Source: Neobacillus mesonae | GTDB taxonomy: Bacteria > Bacillota > Bacilli > Bacillales > Cytobacillaceae | Length of the DNA: 64,000 nucleotides | Direction of reading: 5' to 3' | Assembly (NCBI RefSeq): GCF_001636315.1 | Contig: NZ_KV440949.1 | Coordinates: 3,590,973-3,654,972 of the forward strand | Part shown: positions 42,679-51,117 of the stretch, piece after piece | Layout: each line of letters opens with the position of its first letter | How positions within the stretch are numbered: position 1 is the first letter of the stretch | Position numbers and translations under genes: made by a program | The notes under the pieces: model-generated | What the model was told of the DNA's origin: nothing | The model's input: only the letters and a program-made list of their open reading frames with translations | Database searches by the model: none

Positions 42679-44070
42679 TCATTTTATATCTAGGGAATCT
42701 TTATATTTTTTGAGCTTACGAATAACAGAAGGCTGGCTGATGCCAAGATGTTTGGCCATTTCATACGTTGATTTACATTCTTTATAAGCTTTCGCTATCA
42801 TCCATTTTTCCACACGTTCCATGACAGTTTTTAAATCCTGTTCCTCGATCATGAAATGTTCAATCAGAGCGGTATCATCTTCAGTGGCTTCTGCTGCATG
42901 AAGGGTGTAAGTAGGTAATGAATTCTGGCGGATGATGGTGTCTTCGGTGGTTAAGATGAGCCTTTCTATTAAATTTTCTAATTCACGTACGTTACCAGGC
43001 CATTTATAGGTAAGCAGGATCTCGTATACGGAAGGGTGTAATTTTTTTTGTGTTTCATATTTCCTGTTCAATAACTTCATGTAGTGATTGATTAATAAAG
43101 AAATATCTTCCTTTCGTTCCCGTAAAGGAGGAATATGAAGCGGGATGACATTTAATCGGTAATATAAATCCAGACGGAATTCACCTTTTGCGACCATTTC
43201 TTCTAAATTTTTATTGGTAGCTGTGACCAGCCTAAAATCAACATGCCGCTCTTTGTGACCGCCGATTCTGATAAACTTTTTTTCTTGTAAAACCTTTAAC
43301 AGCTTTGCCTGGATGGATAAAGGAAGTTCTCCGATTTCATCTAAAAATAAAGTACCATTACGGGCTTGTTCAATCAATCCTTGTTTCCCTTGTTTTTGAG
43401 CCCCTGTAAAGGACCCGGATTCGTAGCCAAACATTTCAGATTCAAATAGACTTTGAGGAATGGTGCTGCAATTTACTTCAATAAATGGTTCATTTTCACG
43501 GTGGCTTAGAGTGTGGAGTTTCCGAGCGAACATACTTTTACCAACACCCGATTCTCCCAGCATTAAGACTGTGGCATCCGTGTTGGCCAGCCTTTGAATG
43601 GTTTTTGCGATATGTTCCATTTCCTTGCTTCGGTAGAGGGTTTCTTCCTTGCCTCTCAGTTCCTCTACCTCAGTTTGGTATCCTTTTAATTTTTTTTCTA
43701 ATTGTTCATATTGATCTTGAAGGTTGCTAATTTCCGTTTGATCAATGGCGTAGCTAATGACGCGAATAATGTCCCCCTTCTCATTGAAAATGGGAAAGGC
43801 ATTCGACATGATTACTTTTCCTTTCTGGGTATGCTGCATTATTTGAATCGGCTTTTTCTCTTTCAGCACAAGCGCAGTAATGGAAGGGGAAAGAATTCCT
43901 TGTTCTTCAAGATCGTAAATGGACTTTCCGATGTAGGATTGAGGGTCATCCCCGTATACAGTCCAGTGATCAAGGTTGGTATACAAAATAATGCCCTCTC
44001 CATCCGTGATGGTGATATTGTTATTGGATGTTTCAATAATTTTTTCTAATATCATTTCTGTGACGGACAT
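42679..44070 (-). CDS. Sigma-54-dependent transcriptional activator with PAS domain
   Basis: The 463-residue protein has an N-terminal PAS domain (ITITDGEGIILYTN, ISYAIDQTE) for ligand sensing, a short coiled-coil linker (~115-145), an AAA+ domain with Walker A GESGVGKS, the sigma-54-contacting loop GSFTGA (Ser instead of the common Ala), Walker B TLFLDEIGELP and the R-finger region, and a C-terminal Fis-type HTH (TYEMAKHLGISQPSVIRKLKKY). It is divergent from hyuA, and the two GG-N10-GC promoters nearby (44254, 49468) with matching upstream elements are its probable targets. The ligand is likely a lactam, omega-amino acid or glutarate; this is inferred from the regulated genes. Confidence 0.93.
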   Translation of the reverse strand: MSVTEMILEKIIETSNNNITITDGEGIILYTNLDHWTVYGDDPQSYIGKSIYDLEEQGILSPSITALVLKEKKPIQIMQHTQKGKVIMSNAFPIFNEKGDIIRVISYAIDQTEISNLQDQYEQLEKKLKGYQTEVEELRGKEETLYRSKEMEHIAKTIQRLANTDATVLMLGESGVGKSMFARKLHTLSHRENEPFIEVNCSTIPQSLFESEMFGYESGSFTGAQKQGKQGLIEQARNGTLFLDEIGELPLSIQAKLLKVLQEKKFIRIGGHKERHVDFRLVTATNKNLEEMVAKGEFRLDLYYRLNVIPLHIPPLRERKEDISLLINHYMKLLNRKYETQKKLHPSVYEILLTYKWPGNVRELENLIERLILTTEDTIIRQNSLPTYTLHAAEATEDDTALIEHFMIEEQDLKTVMERVEKWMIAKAYKECKSTYEMAKHLGISQPSVIRKLKKYKDSLDIK

Positions 44071-44132
44071 CGCAATCTCCTTTTTTGCTACTTTTCTTAT
44101 TGAATAATAATTTTTCTATTCGTAATTATAAC

Positions 44133-44269
44133 ATAATTCAGAAATGTATCAATGATCAACAAATGAATCATAAAATTCCGCTATTAATTCAGATATGAAT
44201 TATTTTATTTCCTATTCAGTGCGTAAATATTGAAAATAACGGCATCTTTATCTTGGTACGAATCTTGCA
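44133..44269 (+). promoter_or_regulatory. Sigma-54 promoter of hyuAB with upstream activator sites
   Basis: TGGTACGAATCTTGCA (44254-44269) has the GG-N10-GC spacing of sigma-54 promoters. Upstream, 44136-44178 carries a block that matches 49349-49391 at most positions (ATTCAGAA, TGTATCAAT, ATCAA, AAATGAATC in order), and AATTCAGATATGAATT (44185-44200) is a dyad. These are the probable enhancer sites for the activator. Confidence 0.88.
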
Positions 44270-44278
44270 TCGATATAA

Positions 44279-44298
44279 AACAACATGTTCATGTTGTT
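44279..44298 (+). repeat. 20-bp palindrome at the predicted hyuA transcription start
   Basis: AACAACATG-TT-CATGTTGTT starts about 11 bases after the -12 GC element, so the mRNA would begin with this hairpin. The same element, with central GG, is at 49493-49512 after the second sigma-54 promoter. Confidence 0.75.
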
Positions 44299-44396
44299 TT
44301 TTCAACAGGGAAGTCAGAAGGCCGGAATATTTCGAAAGGGCTTTCAAGCTATTAGGTCCAATTATTTTAAATCATACAGCAAAGGGGAAGGTAATG

Positions 44397-46424
44397 ATGA
44401 AACAAACTCGACTTGCAATTGATGTAGGCGGCACATTTACAGATGTTTTTGTTTTTGATGAAACCACTGGTAAAGTTTCGGTAACGAAAACTTCATCCAC
44501 ACCATCCAATCCTGAACTTGGAATTTTAGATGGAATCGAAAAGGCTCAGTTAAATGGTCAAGAAATTAAAGTATTTTCCCACGGTACAACTGTTGGCACC
44601 AATGCATTAATTGAGAGAAAGCTTCCGAAAACAGCGTTAATTACGACAAAAGGATTTCGGGATGTTCCGGAAATCCGGCGCGGGACAAAAGCTGATTTAT
44701 GGGATACGTATAAAGATACGGCTAAACCTTATATTCAAAGAAGAGACCGTTTTGAGATCACGGAGAGGACCGATTATCAGGGAAATGTAATGACGGAAAT
44801 TAATGAGGAAGAAGTCCGCCAGCTTGCAAGGAAATTGAAGAAGCGGGGAACGGAATCGATTGCGATTTGCTTGATTAATTCTTACGTGAACGGCGGTAAT
44901 GAAGCGAAGGTCAAAGCGATCATCCAAGAAGAATTGCCAGAAGTCTATGTTTGTACATCGAGTGAAGTTTTGCCGGAAATGTTTGAGCATGAACGGATGA
45001 GTACAACTGTTGTAAATGCTGTATTAGGGCCGATTATTAGTAACTATATTCATAAGCTTGAAAAGGAAATGGTTAAAAAAGGATATGAAGATGACATCCT
45101 TGTGCTGCACTCGGGCGGAGGGGTTATGACTTCCAGTACCGTACCGCGGTACGCTGCAAGACTGGCAAGCTCAGGGATAGCTGCCGGCGCCATTGCAAGT
45201 AAGCATATTGCCAAGTTATGCGGCTTTAACAATGCTATTGGGCTTGATATGGGAGGAACAAGTACCGATATTTCTCTCATGTATGATGGCGATATTCGCA
45301 TTACAAAAGATTGGTTTATTGAGTATGGGTATCCAATTGGCTTCCCTAGCATTGAAATCCTTACTATTGGCGCGGGCGGCGGCAGCTTAGCCTGGGTTGA
45401 TGAGGGAGGTTCATTAAGAAATGGACCGCAAAGTGCCGGAGCGGTTCCAGGACCAGCCTGCTACCAAAGAGGGGGAGTCGAGCCGACCAACTCCGATGCC
45501 AATCTGGTTCTCGGCCGTCTCGGTGTTGATCTCTTAAACGGGTCGATGATCCTGGATAAAGAAAAGGCAAAACAGGCAGTTGCAAAGATTGCCCAACGTT
45601 TCAATTATTCTTTGGAAGAAGCGGCCGATGCGATTATTAAAGTGGCCAATGCTAATATGTGTGATGCCTTGAGGCTGATTTCGGTAAGACGGGGTTATGA
45701 CCCACGCGATTTTGCCCTGGTTGCCTTCGGCGGGGCAGGTCCGCTGCATGGTGCCCATGTGGCAAAGGAAATGGATATTCCAACCGTTATCATTCCGCCT
45801 CACCCTGGAGTAGCAGCAGCAATGGGCTGCCTATTGGTCGATGTCCGCCATGATATTTCCAAAACATATGTTAAGAACTTTGATGAAGTGTCGGCCGATG
45901 AATTAGAAGCTGAATTTGCCAAAATGGAGCATGAGGCTGAAGAATTGTTGGAAGAAGAAGGGGTTGGGAGCGACCATTCTACACTTATGCGCTATGTTGA
46001 CATGAGATACAAAGGGCAATGGCGTTCATTGGCGATTCCGGTGAGCGACGGATATCCTTCATTAGCACATATCGTTGAAGGGTTTCATCAGGAGCATGAA
46101 CGTGAATTTGCCTATTCAAACCGCAGGCAAATCGTTGAGATTTATGGATTGCGCGTAACGGCTATTGGGACGGTGCCGAAACCTGAGTTTCCTAAATATG
46201 GACCATCCGGATCTCTTGAAGATGCTGAAAAAGAAGTCAGGGCTGTTTATTTTGATGGCGAATTTGTGGCCGCGAAAGTTTATGATCGCGAGAAAATACC
46301 TGTTCTTAGTACGATTCAGGGCCCGGCCATTGTGGACCAGCTTGATACCACGACAGTAATCCCACCGGAGTTTTCGGCAACGGTTGATGTCTATAAAAAC
46401 TTAATCATAACGGCTAATAAATAA
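44397..46424 (+). CDS. hyuA: Hydantoinase/oxoprolinase subunit A (ATP-dependent lactamase type)
   Basis: The start at MKQTRLAIDVGGTFTD follows AAAGGGGAAGG; a one-codon-earlier ATG is possible, and the open frame to 44253 includes the promoter. The 675-residue subunit has the ASKHA ATP-binding phosphate loops (DVGGTFTDVFVFDE, FSHGTTVGTNALIERK, GLDMGGTSTDISL, GAGGGSLAWVDEGG), as in N-methylhydantoinase A, 5-oxoprolinase and acetophenone carboxylase. Related OplBA and CapAB enzymes open valerolactam and caprolactam with ATP. With 5-aminovalerate/glutarate genes on both sides, a lactam substrate is the best guess, hydantoin or oxoproline being alternatives. Confidence 0.9.
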   Translation: MKQTRLAIDVGGTFTDVFVFDETTGKVSVTKTSSTPSNPELGILDGIEKAQLNGQEIKVFSHGTTVGTNALIERKLPKTALITTKGFRDVPEIRRGTKADLWDTYKDTAKPYIQRRDRFEITERTDYQGNVMTEINEEEVRQLARKLKKRGTESIAICLINSYVNGGNEAKVKAIIQEELPEVYVCTSSEVLPEMFEHERMSTTVVNAVLGPIISNYIHKLEKEMVKKGYEDDILVLHSGGGVMTSSTVPRYAARLASSGIAAGAIASKHIAKLCGFNNAIGLDMGGTSTDISLMYDGDIRITKDWFIEYGYPIGFPSIEILTIGAGGGSLAWVDEGGSLRNGPQSAGAVPGPACYQRGGVEPTNSDANLVLGRLGVDLLNGSMILDKEKAKQAVAKIAQRFNYSLEEAADAIIKVANANMCDALRLISVRRGYDPRDFALVAFGGAGPLHGAHVAKEMDIPTVIIPPHPGVAAAMGCLLVDVRHDISKTYVKNFDEVSADELEAEFAKMEHEAEELLEEEGVGSDHSTLMRYVDMRYKGQWRSLAIPVSDGYPSLAHIVEGFHQEHEREFAYSNRRQIVEIYGLRVTAIGTVPKPEFPKYGPSGSLEDAEKEVRAVYFDGEFVAAKVYDREKIPVLSTIQGPAIVDQLDTTTVIPPEFSATVDVYKNLIITANK

Positions 46425-46441
46425 GGAAAGAGGTGTAGGAA

Positions 46442-48418
46442 ATGAATCGTCATATCGAGTCTGTAGAAAAAGAAAACCGTTTAGATCCTGTTACATTCGA
46501 AGTATTAAAAAATGGCTTTGTAAATCTTGTGGACCAAATGGCAGAACAAATCTTGAGGACTTGTTATTCATTTGTTATTTATAACCGCGATTTTAGCTGC
46601 GCACTTTGTGATGCAGAGGGGAATACGGTCATGCAGGGGACGCAGGATATTTCGGTGCATGTGGGAACATTGCATTTAACGGCCAAAGCTGTGTTGGAAG
46701 ATTTTATGGACGATATTCACCCTGGAGATGTCTTTTTAGTAAATGATCCTTACCGGGGAGGCACTCATTTTAACGATACACGGGTGGTCATGCCTGTGTT
46801 CCATGAAAACAGATTGATTGCGCTGATGCAGACCAATGGACACTGGGCAGATATGGGCGGCTCAACACCGGGGTCTTTTGATGTAACAGCAAAAGAACAT
46901 TTTGGCGAAGGGGTTAGAATCCCGCCTGTCCGAATTTACAGCAGAGGCACCTATTTAAAGGATGTCGTTAATGTAATCGTTACCAATATGCGGCTTCCCG
47001 AAGAAAGGGTCGGAGATTTAAAGGCGCAGGTGGAGGCAGCTGCAGTGGGGGCGAAACAGCTTGGTGAAATTGTTGATAAATATGGACTGGAAACAACATT
47101 AACGGCCTTCGAGGAAGTCCAGAATTATGTAGAACGTCTTGCAAAGGCGAAGATTAAAACATTGCCGAAAGGGACATGGGAGACAGTAGATTATATTGAT
47201 ATGGACCCAGAGGCGGGGGACGGCCTGATTCCGATTAAGGTCAAAATGACGATTACCGATGAGGAAATTTTATATGATTTAAACGGCTCTCATCCCTATA
47301 TTGGCTGTTTTCTAAATTCCGGCTTTGGGGCATCCTTATCTGCAGCCTATGCCGGGACGAAAACATTTTTCCCGGAAATCCCTTTAAATTCAGGCTTTTA
47401 CCGGGTAGTAAAGGTCGAATTGCCGGAGAATTCTGTCGTGAATGCGCCAAGCCCTATTTCTGTCACCGGATTTTGCTCGGGAGCATACGAAAAGATAATG
47501 AATGCCTGCTTCGAGCTGTGGTCAAATATCATGCCGGAAAGAGCCATTGCCTGTTCCTTCAATTTAGAATATTTGCTTATAGGCGGTACGGATACAAGGA
47601 ACGGCGACAGTCAATATTTCATGTGGTATGACTGGATGGCGGGTGGCCACGGCGGCCGAATTGATCGCGACGGCGTGAATGCTACTTCTCCGGTGTTTGG
47701 GGTTGGCCTAAGCGTACAATCATGCGAAGGCCAGGAGCGATTATCCCCGGTTATTACAACTAAGCACGAGATTACTACTGATTCAGCTGGTCCTGGTAAA
47801 TATCGCGGGGGCTGCGGCGTTGAAAAAGGCGGGGTATTAACCAATCTTACCAATACCGTAATGTCTTATTGCTGCGACCGTTCCCGTTCCGTGACATGGG
47901 GAATTTTTGGCGGCCTGCCATCATCACCGCATGGCGCATGGCTGAATTCTGGCAAAGAGGAAGAACAGTTCTTAGGAACAATTTTTTCAAACGTAGAAGT
48001 AACAAGCGGCGACACTTTTGCCAGACCTTCTGCTGGCGGCGGCGGGTTGGGAGATCCGCTTGAGCGGGATGTAAATGCGGTATTGGAAGATGTCATTGAT
48101 GAATATGTCTCTGTCGAGCGGGCAAGGAAAGATTATGGAGTAGTCATCAGGGAGATTGATAGAGACCTAGATTTATTTGAAATTGATTATGAAGCAACGG
48201 AAATCGAGAGACAGTTTATTAGGAAGAATCGTAAGAGCTGGCTTGAGACCGACCCAATACTAGTGGAAAAACTATTCCAAAACGGCGAGATTGACAAGCT
48301 CGATGTGATTCGGCGCTATGGTGTCGTGATGGATTATGCTGCAAACAAGGCCTTGCACAAGTCAACAGAGCAGTTAAGAGAAACCCTGAGAAAACGTTCA
48401 GCGGCTTATTGGAATTAA
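46442..48418 (+). CDS. hyuB: Hydantoinase/oxoprolinase subunit B
   Basis: The 658-residue partner of HyuA starts 17 bases after it, behind AAAGAGGTG. Family blocks are LDPVTFEVLKNGF, VMQGTQDISVHVGTLHL, GDVFLVNDPYRGGTHFNDT, NGHWADMGGSTPGSF, GDLKAQVEAAAVGAKQL and the glycine-rich SAGPGKYRGGCG and PSAGGGGLGDPLERD. The two subunits form the ATP-dependent amidohydrolase complex. A strong terminator follows, so hyuA-hyuB is one sigma-54-driven operon. Confidence 0.92.
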   Translation: MNRHIESVEKENRLDPVTFEVLKNGFVNLVDQMAEQILRTCYSFVIYNRDFSCALCDAEGNTVMQGTQDISVHVGTLHLTAKAVLEDFMDDIHPGDVFLVNDPYRGGTHFNDTRVVMPVFHENRLIALMQTNGHWADMGGSTPGSFDVTAKEHFGEGVRIPPVRIYSRGTYLKDVVNVIVTNMRLPEERVGDLKAQVEAAAVGAKQLGEIVDKYGLETTLTAFEEVQNYVERLAKAKIKTLPKGTWETVDYIDMDPEAGDGLIPIKVKMTITDEEILYDLNGSHPYIGCFLNSGFGASLSAAYAGTKTFFPEIPLNSGFYRVVKVELPENSVVNAPSPISVTGFCSGAYEKIMNACFELWSNIMPERAIACSFNLEYLLIGGTDTRNGDSQYFMWYDWMAGGHGGRIDRDGVNATSPVFGVGLSVQSCEGQERLSPVITTKHEITTDSAGPGKYRGGCGVEKGGVLTNLTNTVMSYCCDRSRSVTWGIFGGLPSSPHGAWLNSGKEEEQFLGTIFSNVEVTSGDTFARPSAGGGGLGDPLERDVNAVLEDVIDEYVSVERARKDYGVVIREIDRDLDLFEIDYEATEIERQFIRKNRKSWLETDPILVEKLFQNGEIDKLDVIRRYGVVMDYAANKALHKSTEQLRETLRKRSAAYWN

Positions 48419-48429
48419 AAATTTCATTT

Positions 48430-48474
48430 GGAAAAAATCCTGTATCGTTAGTTTTTTTAGACAGGATTTTTTCC
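48430..48474 (+). terminator. Intrinsic terminator after hyuB
   Basis: GGAAAAAATCCTGT and ACAGGATTTTTTCC, 14-bp perfect stem. Confidence 0.85.
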
Positions 48475-48512
48475 ACTTGCTAATACCCCCGTTTTTAAAA
48501 GGAGATGAGAAC

Positions 48513-48803
48513 ATGATTTTAGATCATTTACTAGAAGAAGTGGAAAACCAACTAGTGAAATACTATTGTATCGTTTCTGAGGATTGCAGATACGATATTG
48601 TCGTGATTCATTCGGAAAGGTTTTTTGGCAAAGCAATGGTAGTATCGATTCAAAATAGCAGAATGGTTTTGTTAAGCCATCATGATATTGCTGATGAGGA
48701 ATATTGGGCGGAAAAACTAGATATTAATTCATCGGACGTGACCGAATTCCGTAACTTCTTACACTTGGTGCTAGACAAATATCAATTAACAGAGCAGTTT
48801 TAA
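48513..48803 (+). CDS. Small conserved protein (DUF3055/SAV0927-like, tentative)
   Basis: ATG at 48513 (MILDHLLEEVENQ) follows AAAGGAGATGAG. The 96-residue acidic protein has the pattern CRYDIVVIHSERFFGKAMVV, then a strand ending RMVLLSHHDIADEEYW, resembling small DUF3055-type proteins of bacilli and staphylococci. That match is from memory and not certain. Function unknown. It is 23 bases before the acetyltransferase gene and forms an operon with it between the two sigma-54 operons. Confidence 0.6.
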   Translation: MILDHLLEEVENQLVKYYCIVSEDCRYDIVVIHSERFFGKAMVVSIQNSRMVLLSHHDIADEEYWAEKLDINSSDVTEFRNFLHLVLDKYQLTEQF

Positions 48804-48826
48804 TAAGAGATGATAAGGAGAATTTT

Positions 48827-49288
48827 ATGGAAATCTATCAGGCAGTTGCCGGTGATGTGAAAGATATTTATAAATTAATTAAATTTTACGCTGACAAAGA
48901 AGTGGTTTTGCCTCGGACCTATTTATCGCTCTATCAACATTTGCAATGTTTGCATGTCATGAAAGAGAAGGATGAAATTCTTGGGGTTGCTGGATTACAC
49001 GTTTTAGGCCAGGACTTGGCCGAGGTTCGTTCGTTAGTGGTCGCTCCGCATCATTCAGGTAAAGGGATAGGCCGCCAATTAGTCGAGCAAATGATGAAGG
49101 AAGCCGAGAAACTGCAAATTAGCAGAGTCATCTCTTTAACGTACGAAACGGAATTTTTCAAAAAATGCGGCTTTGAAATAGTCTCAAGAGATAGTCTGCC
49201 AGAAAAAGTTTGGATTGATTGTATGACCTGTCCAAAGTTTGATTGTTGTGATGAAGTGGCGATGATGAAGTATGTTGAATCACTCTGA
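48827..49288 (+). CDS. GNAT-family N-acetyltransferase (N-acetylglutamate synthase-like)
   Basis: The 153-residue protein has motif A AEVRSLVVAPHHSGKGIGRQLVEQMM (in family blocks VRSLVVAP and G-K-G-I-G), FFKKCGFEIVSRDSLPEKVW and a Cys-rich DCMTCPKFDCCDEVAM tail. This last block is typical of the short ArgA-like acetyltransferases. The substrate could be glutamate or another amino acid; given the location, an omega-amino acid is possible but unsupported. GATAAGGAG precedes the ATG. Confidence 0.8.
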   Translation: MEIYQAVAGDVKDIYKLIKFYADKEVVLPRTYLSLYQHLQCLHVMKEKDEILGVAGLHVLGQDLAEVRSLVVAPHHSGKGIGRQLVEQMMKEAEKLQISRVISLTYETEFFKKCGFEIVSRDSLPEKVWIDCMTCPKFDCCDEVAMMKYVESL

Positions 49289-49293
49289 TTAAG

Positions 49294-49329
49294 TAGTTTC
49301 CCCATTATCATGGGGAGCTATTTTTTTTA
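49294..49329 (+). terminator. Intrinsic terminator
   Basis: TAGTTTCCCCA and TGGGGAGCTA, followed by nine T's. Confidence 0.9.
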
Positions 49330-49347
49330 TTAACCCTCATTAATGGA

Positions 49348-49483
49348 TAATTCAGAAGTGTATCAATAATCAATAAATGAATCGGTGAATTTACTTTTTG
49401 ATTCGAAAATGAATTAATTTCTCGCCTGTATTAGTTTGCGGGTACCGAATTTAAAGCAAATCTTTTTTGGCATGAATCTTGCA
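49348..49483 (+). promoter_or_regulatory. Sigma-54 promoter of gabPTD with upstream activator sites
   Basis: TGGCATGAATCTTGCA (49468-49483) is a near-consensus -24/-12 element. The block at 49349-49391 repeats the order ATTCAGAA, TGTATCAAT, ATCAA, AAATGAATC found before hyuA, and GATTCGAAAATGAATTA follows at 49400. The spacing from block to promoter is also alike (about 75-80 bases), so both are expected targets of the 42679 activator. Confidence 0.9.
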
Positions 49484-49492
49484 AAAATATAT

Positions 49493-49512
49493 AACAACAT
49501 GGGCATGTTGTT
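49493..49512 (+). repeat. 20-bp palindrome at the predicted gabP transcription start
   Basis: AACAACATG-GG-CATGTTGTT, the second copy of the element at 44279. Only the two central bases differ, and it holds the same position relative to the sigma-54 promoter. Between 49513 and 49663 lies an untranslated leader with AAAGGAGGAAAG (49525) and ATG, giving only a short frame. Confidence 0.75.
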
Positions 49513-49663
49513 TATTCAATAGAAAAGGAGGAAAGATGGAAAAAATCGAAAGGGCTTACAAGGTAACGGCGAAGGTTTTCTTTGGAAAGTGAATGAAAGA
49601 AAGGGGGGAATTAGACACTTTATAAAAGAGGATCTAGAAAACTCTTAAAGCAGGTGATGAAAA

Positions 49664-51088
49664 TTGGATGATCAAAATAATGAACTAAAACATGGTTTGA
49701 AAACCAGGCATGTAACTATGATTTCCATTGGCGGCGTGATTGGTGCGGGTCTGTTTATCGGAAGCGGTACCATGATTATGTCTACAGGGCCGGGAGCGCT
49801 GCTTTCTTATATTATGGCAGGGCTGCTCATCGTTCTAATTATGCGGATGCTTGGCGAAATGGCAGTCGTAAACCCGGACAGCGGCTCCTTTTCAACCTAT
49901 GCACATCAAGCCATCGGTCCTTGGGCGGGGTATACCATCGGCTGGTTATACTGGTTCAATTGGGTGATTATCGTGACGATTGAAGCCACTTTATTAGGAG
50001 AGATGGTGAATACCTTTCTACCTTCGATCCCTGCATGGTCGGCAAGCTTAGTATTTCCAATTGTAATGATGATTACCAATATTTATTCCGTTAAAACTTA
50101 CGGGGAAATTGAGTACTGGCTGGCTTTTATAAAAGTAGCAGCCATCGTCATTTTCCTTGGACTTGGGACAGCCATCATGCTTGGTCTTGTTCCCGGTATT
50201 GAAGCACAAAGCCTGTCAAGTGTTACAGCGGCCAGCACCTTCCTGCCGCATGGCTGGATTCCTATGATTTTAGGGGTAATCTTTATTACTTTCTCGTTGT
50301 CAGGGAGTGAAGTAGCAGCCATTGCCGCTGGTGAATCGGAAAATCCGGAAAAAAATATCATAAGAGCTATAAATGCTGTAGTGTGGCGGCTGTTGCTTTT
50401 CTTTGTCGGCTCTGTAGCAGTTTTAGTCATGGTGATTCCTCCAGGAGCAAAAGACTTACTGAAAAGCCCGTTTGCCAGTGTGTTCGCTATGGCAGGCCTT
50501 CCAGCTGCAGCACAGATTATGAATGCGGTCATTTTTATCTCACTGCTTTCCGTATTGAATTCGGGACTTTATACAAGTTCCCGTATGCTGTACTCTCTTG
50601 CGAAAAAGGGATCTGCACCGACATTTCTAGCGAATGTAAACAAAAGAGGGGTACCGATTTGGGCGTTAGCGGCCAGTGTATTTTTTGCTTATGTATTCAC
50701 CCTGTTTAAATTTATATCACCTGATACCTTATTTTCCTTTTTGGCGAATAGCTCAGGCGGAGTGACCATCGTGATGTACATATTCATCGCAATATCGCAT
50801 TTTCTTTTGCGAAGAAAAAGGGAAAAGGAAAATCCAAGTATGCTGAAGGTAAAAATGTGGCTGTTCCCCTACTTAACCTATGCCACAATTCTAATCTTAT
50901 TTTCTATCTTTATTGCCCAAGCATTTATTGATTCCATGCGCTTGCAATTCTATCTTACCTCCATCCTGACTATCTTGGTGATCGGTTCTTACTTTGTTTT
51001 TTATCATAAAAGAGAATTGGCTGATCATTTAACGGAGATCAAGTCGGAAGGGGTTAAGACAAAAAAAGTAAGACAAACAGTCAATTAA
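49664..51088 (+). CDS. gabP: Amino acid permease, GabP-like (APC superfamily)
   Basis: TTG start after CAGGTGATG. The 474-residue protein has 12 membrane segments, the APC opening MISIGGVIGAGLFIGSG and TYAHQAIGPWAGYTIGWLYWFNWV, GVIFITFSLSGSEVAAIAAGESENPEKNI, and a hydrophilic basic tail. The GabP/AnsP-like subgroup imports GABA and related omega-amino acids with H+. In an operon with gabT and gabD and near csiD-lhgO, 5-aminovalerate and GABA are the likely substrates. Confidence 0.9.
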   Translation: MDDQNNELKHGLKTRHVTMISIGGVIGAGLFIGSGTMIMSTGPGALLSYIMAGLLIVLIMRMLGEMAVVNPDSGSFSTYAHQAIGPWAGYTIGWLYWFNWVIIVTIEATLLGEMVNTFLPSIPAWSASLVFPIVMMITNIYSVKTYGEIEYWLAFIKVAAIVIFLGLGTAIMLGLVPGIEAQSLSSVTAASTFLPHGWIPMILGVIFITFSLSGSEVAAIAAGESENPEKNIIRAINAVVWRLLLFFVGSVAVLVMVIPPGAKDLLKSPFASVFAMAGLPAAAQIMNAVIFISLLSVLNSGLYTSSRMLYSLAKKGSAPTFLANVNKRGVPIWALAASVFFAYVFTLFKFISPDTLFSFLANSSGGVTIVMYIFIAISHFLLRRKREKENPSMLKVKMWLFPYLTYATILILFSIFIAQAFIDSMRLQFYLTSILTILVIGSYFVFYHKRELADHLTEIKSEGVKTKKVRQTVN

Positions 51089-51117
51089 ACAACTTATGAA
51101 TGAAAGGGAGATTTATC

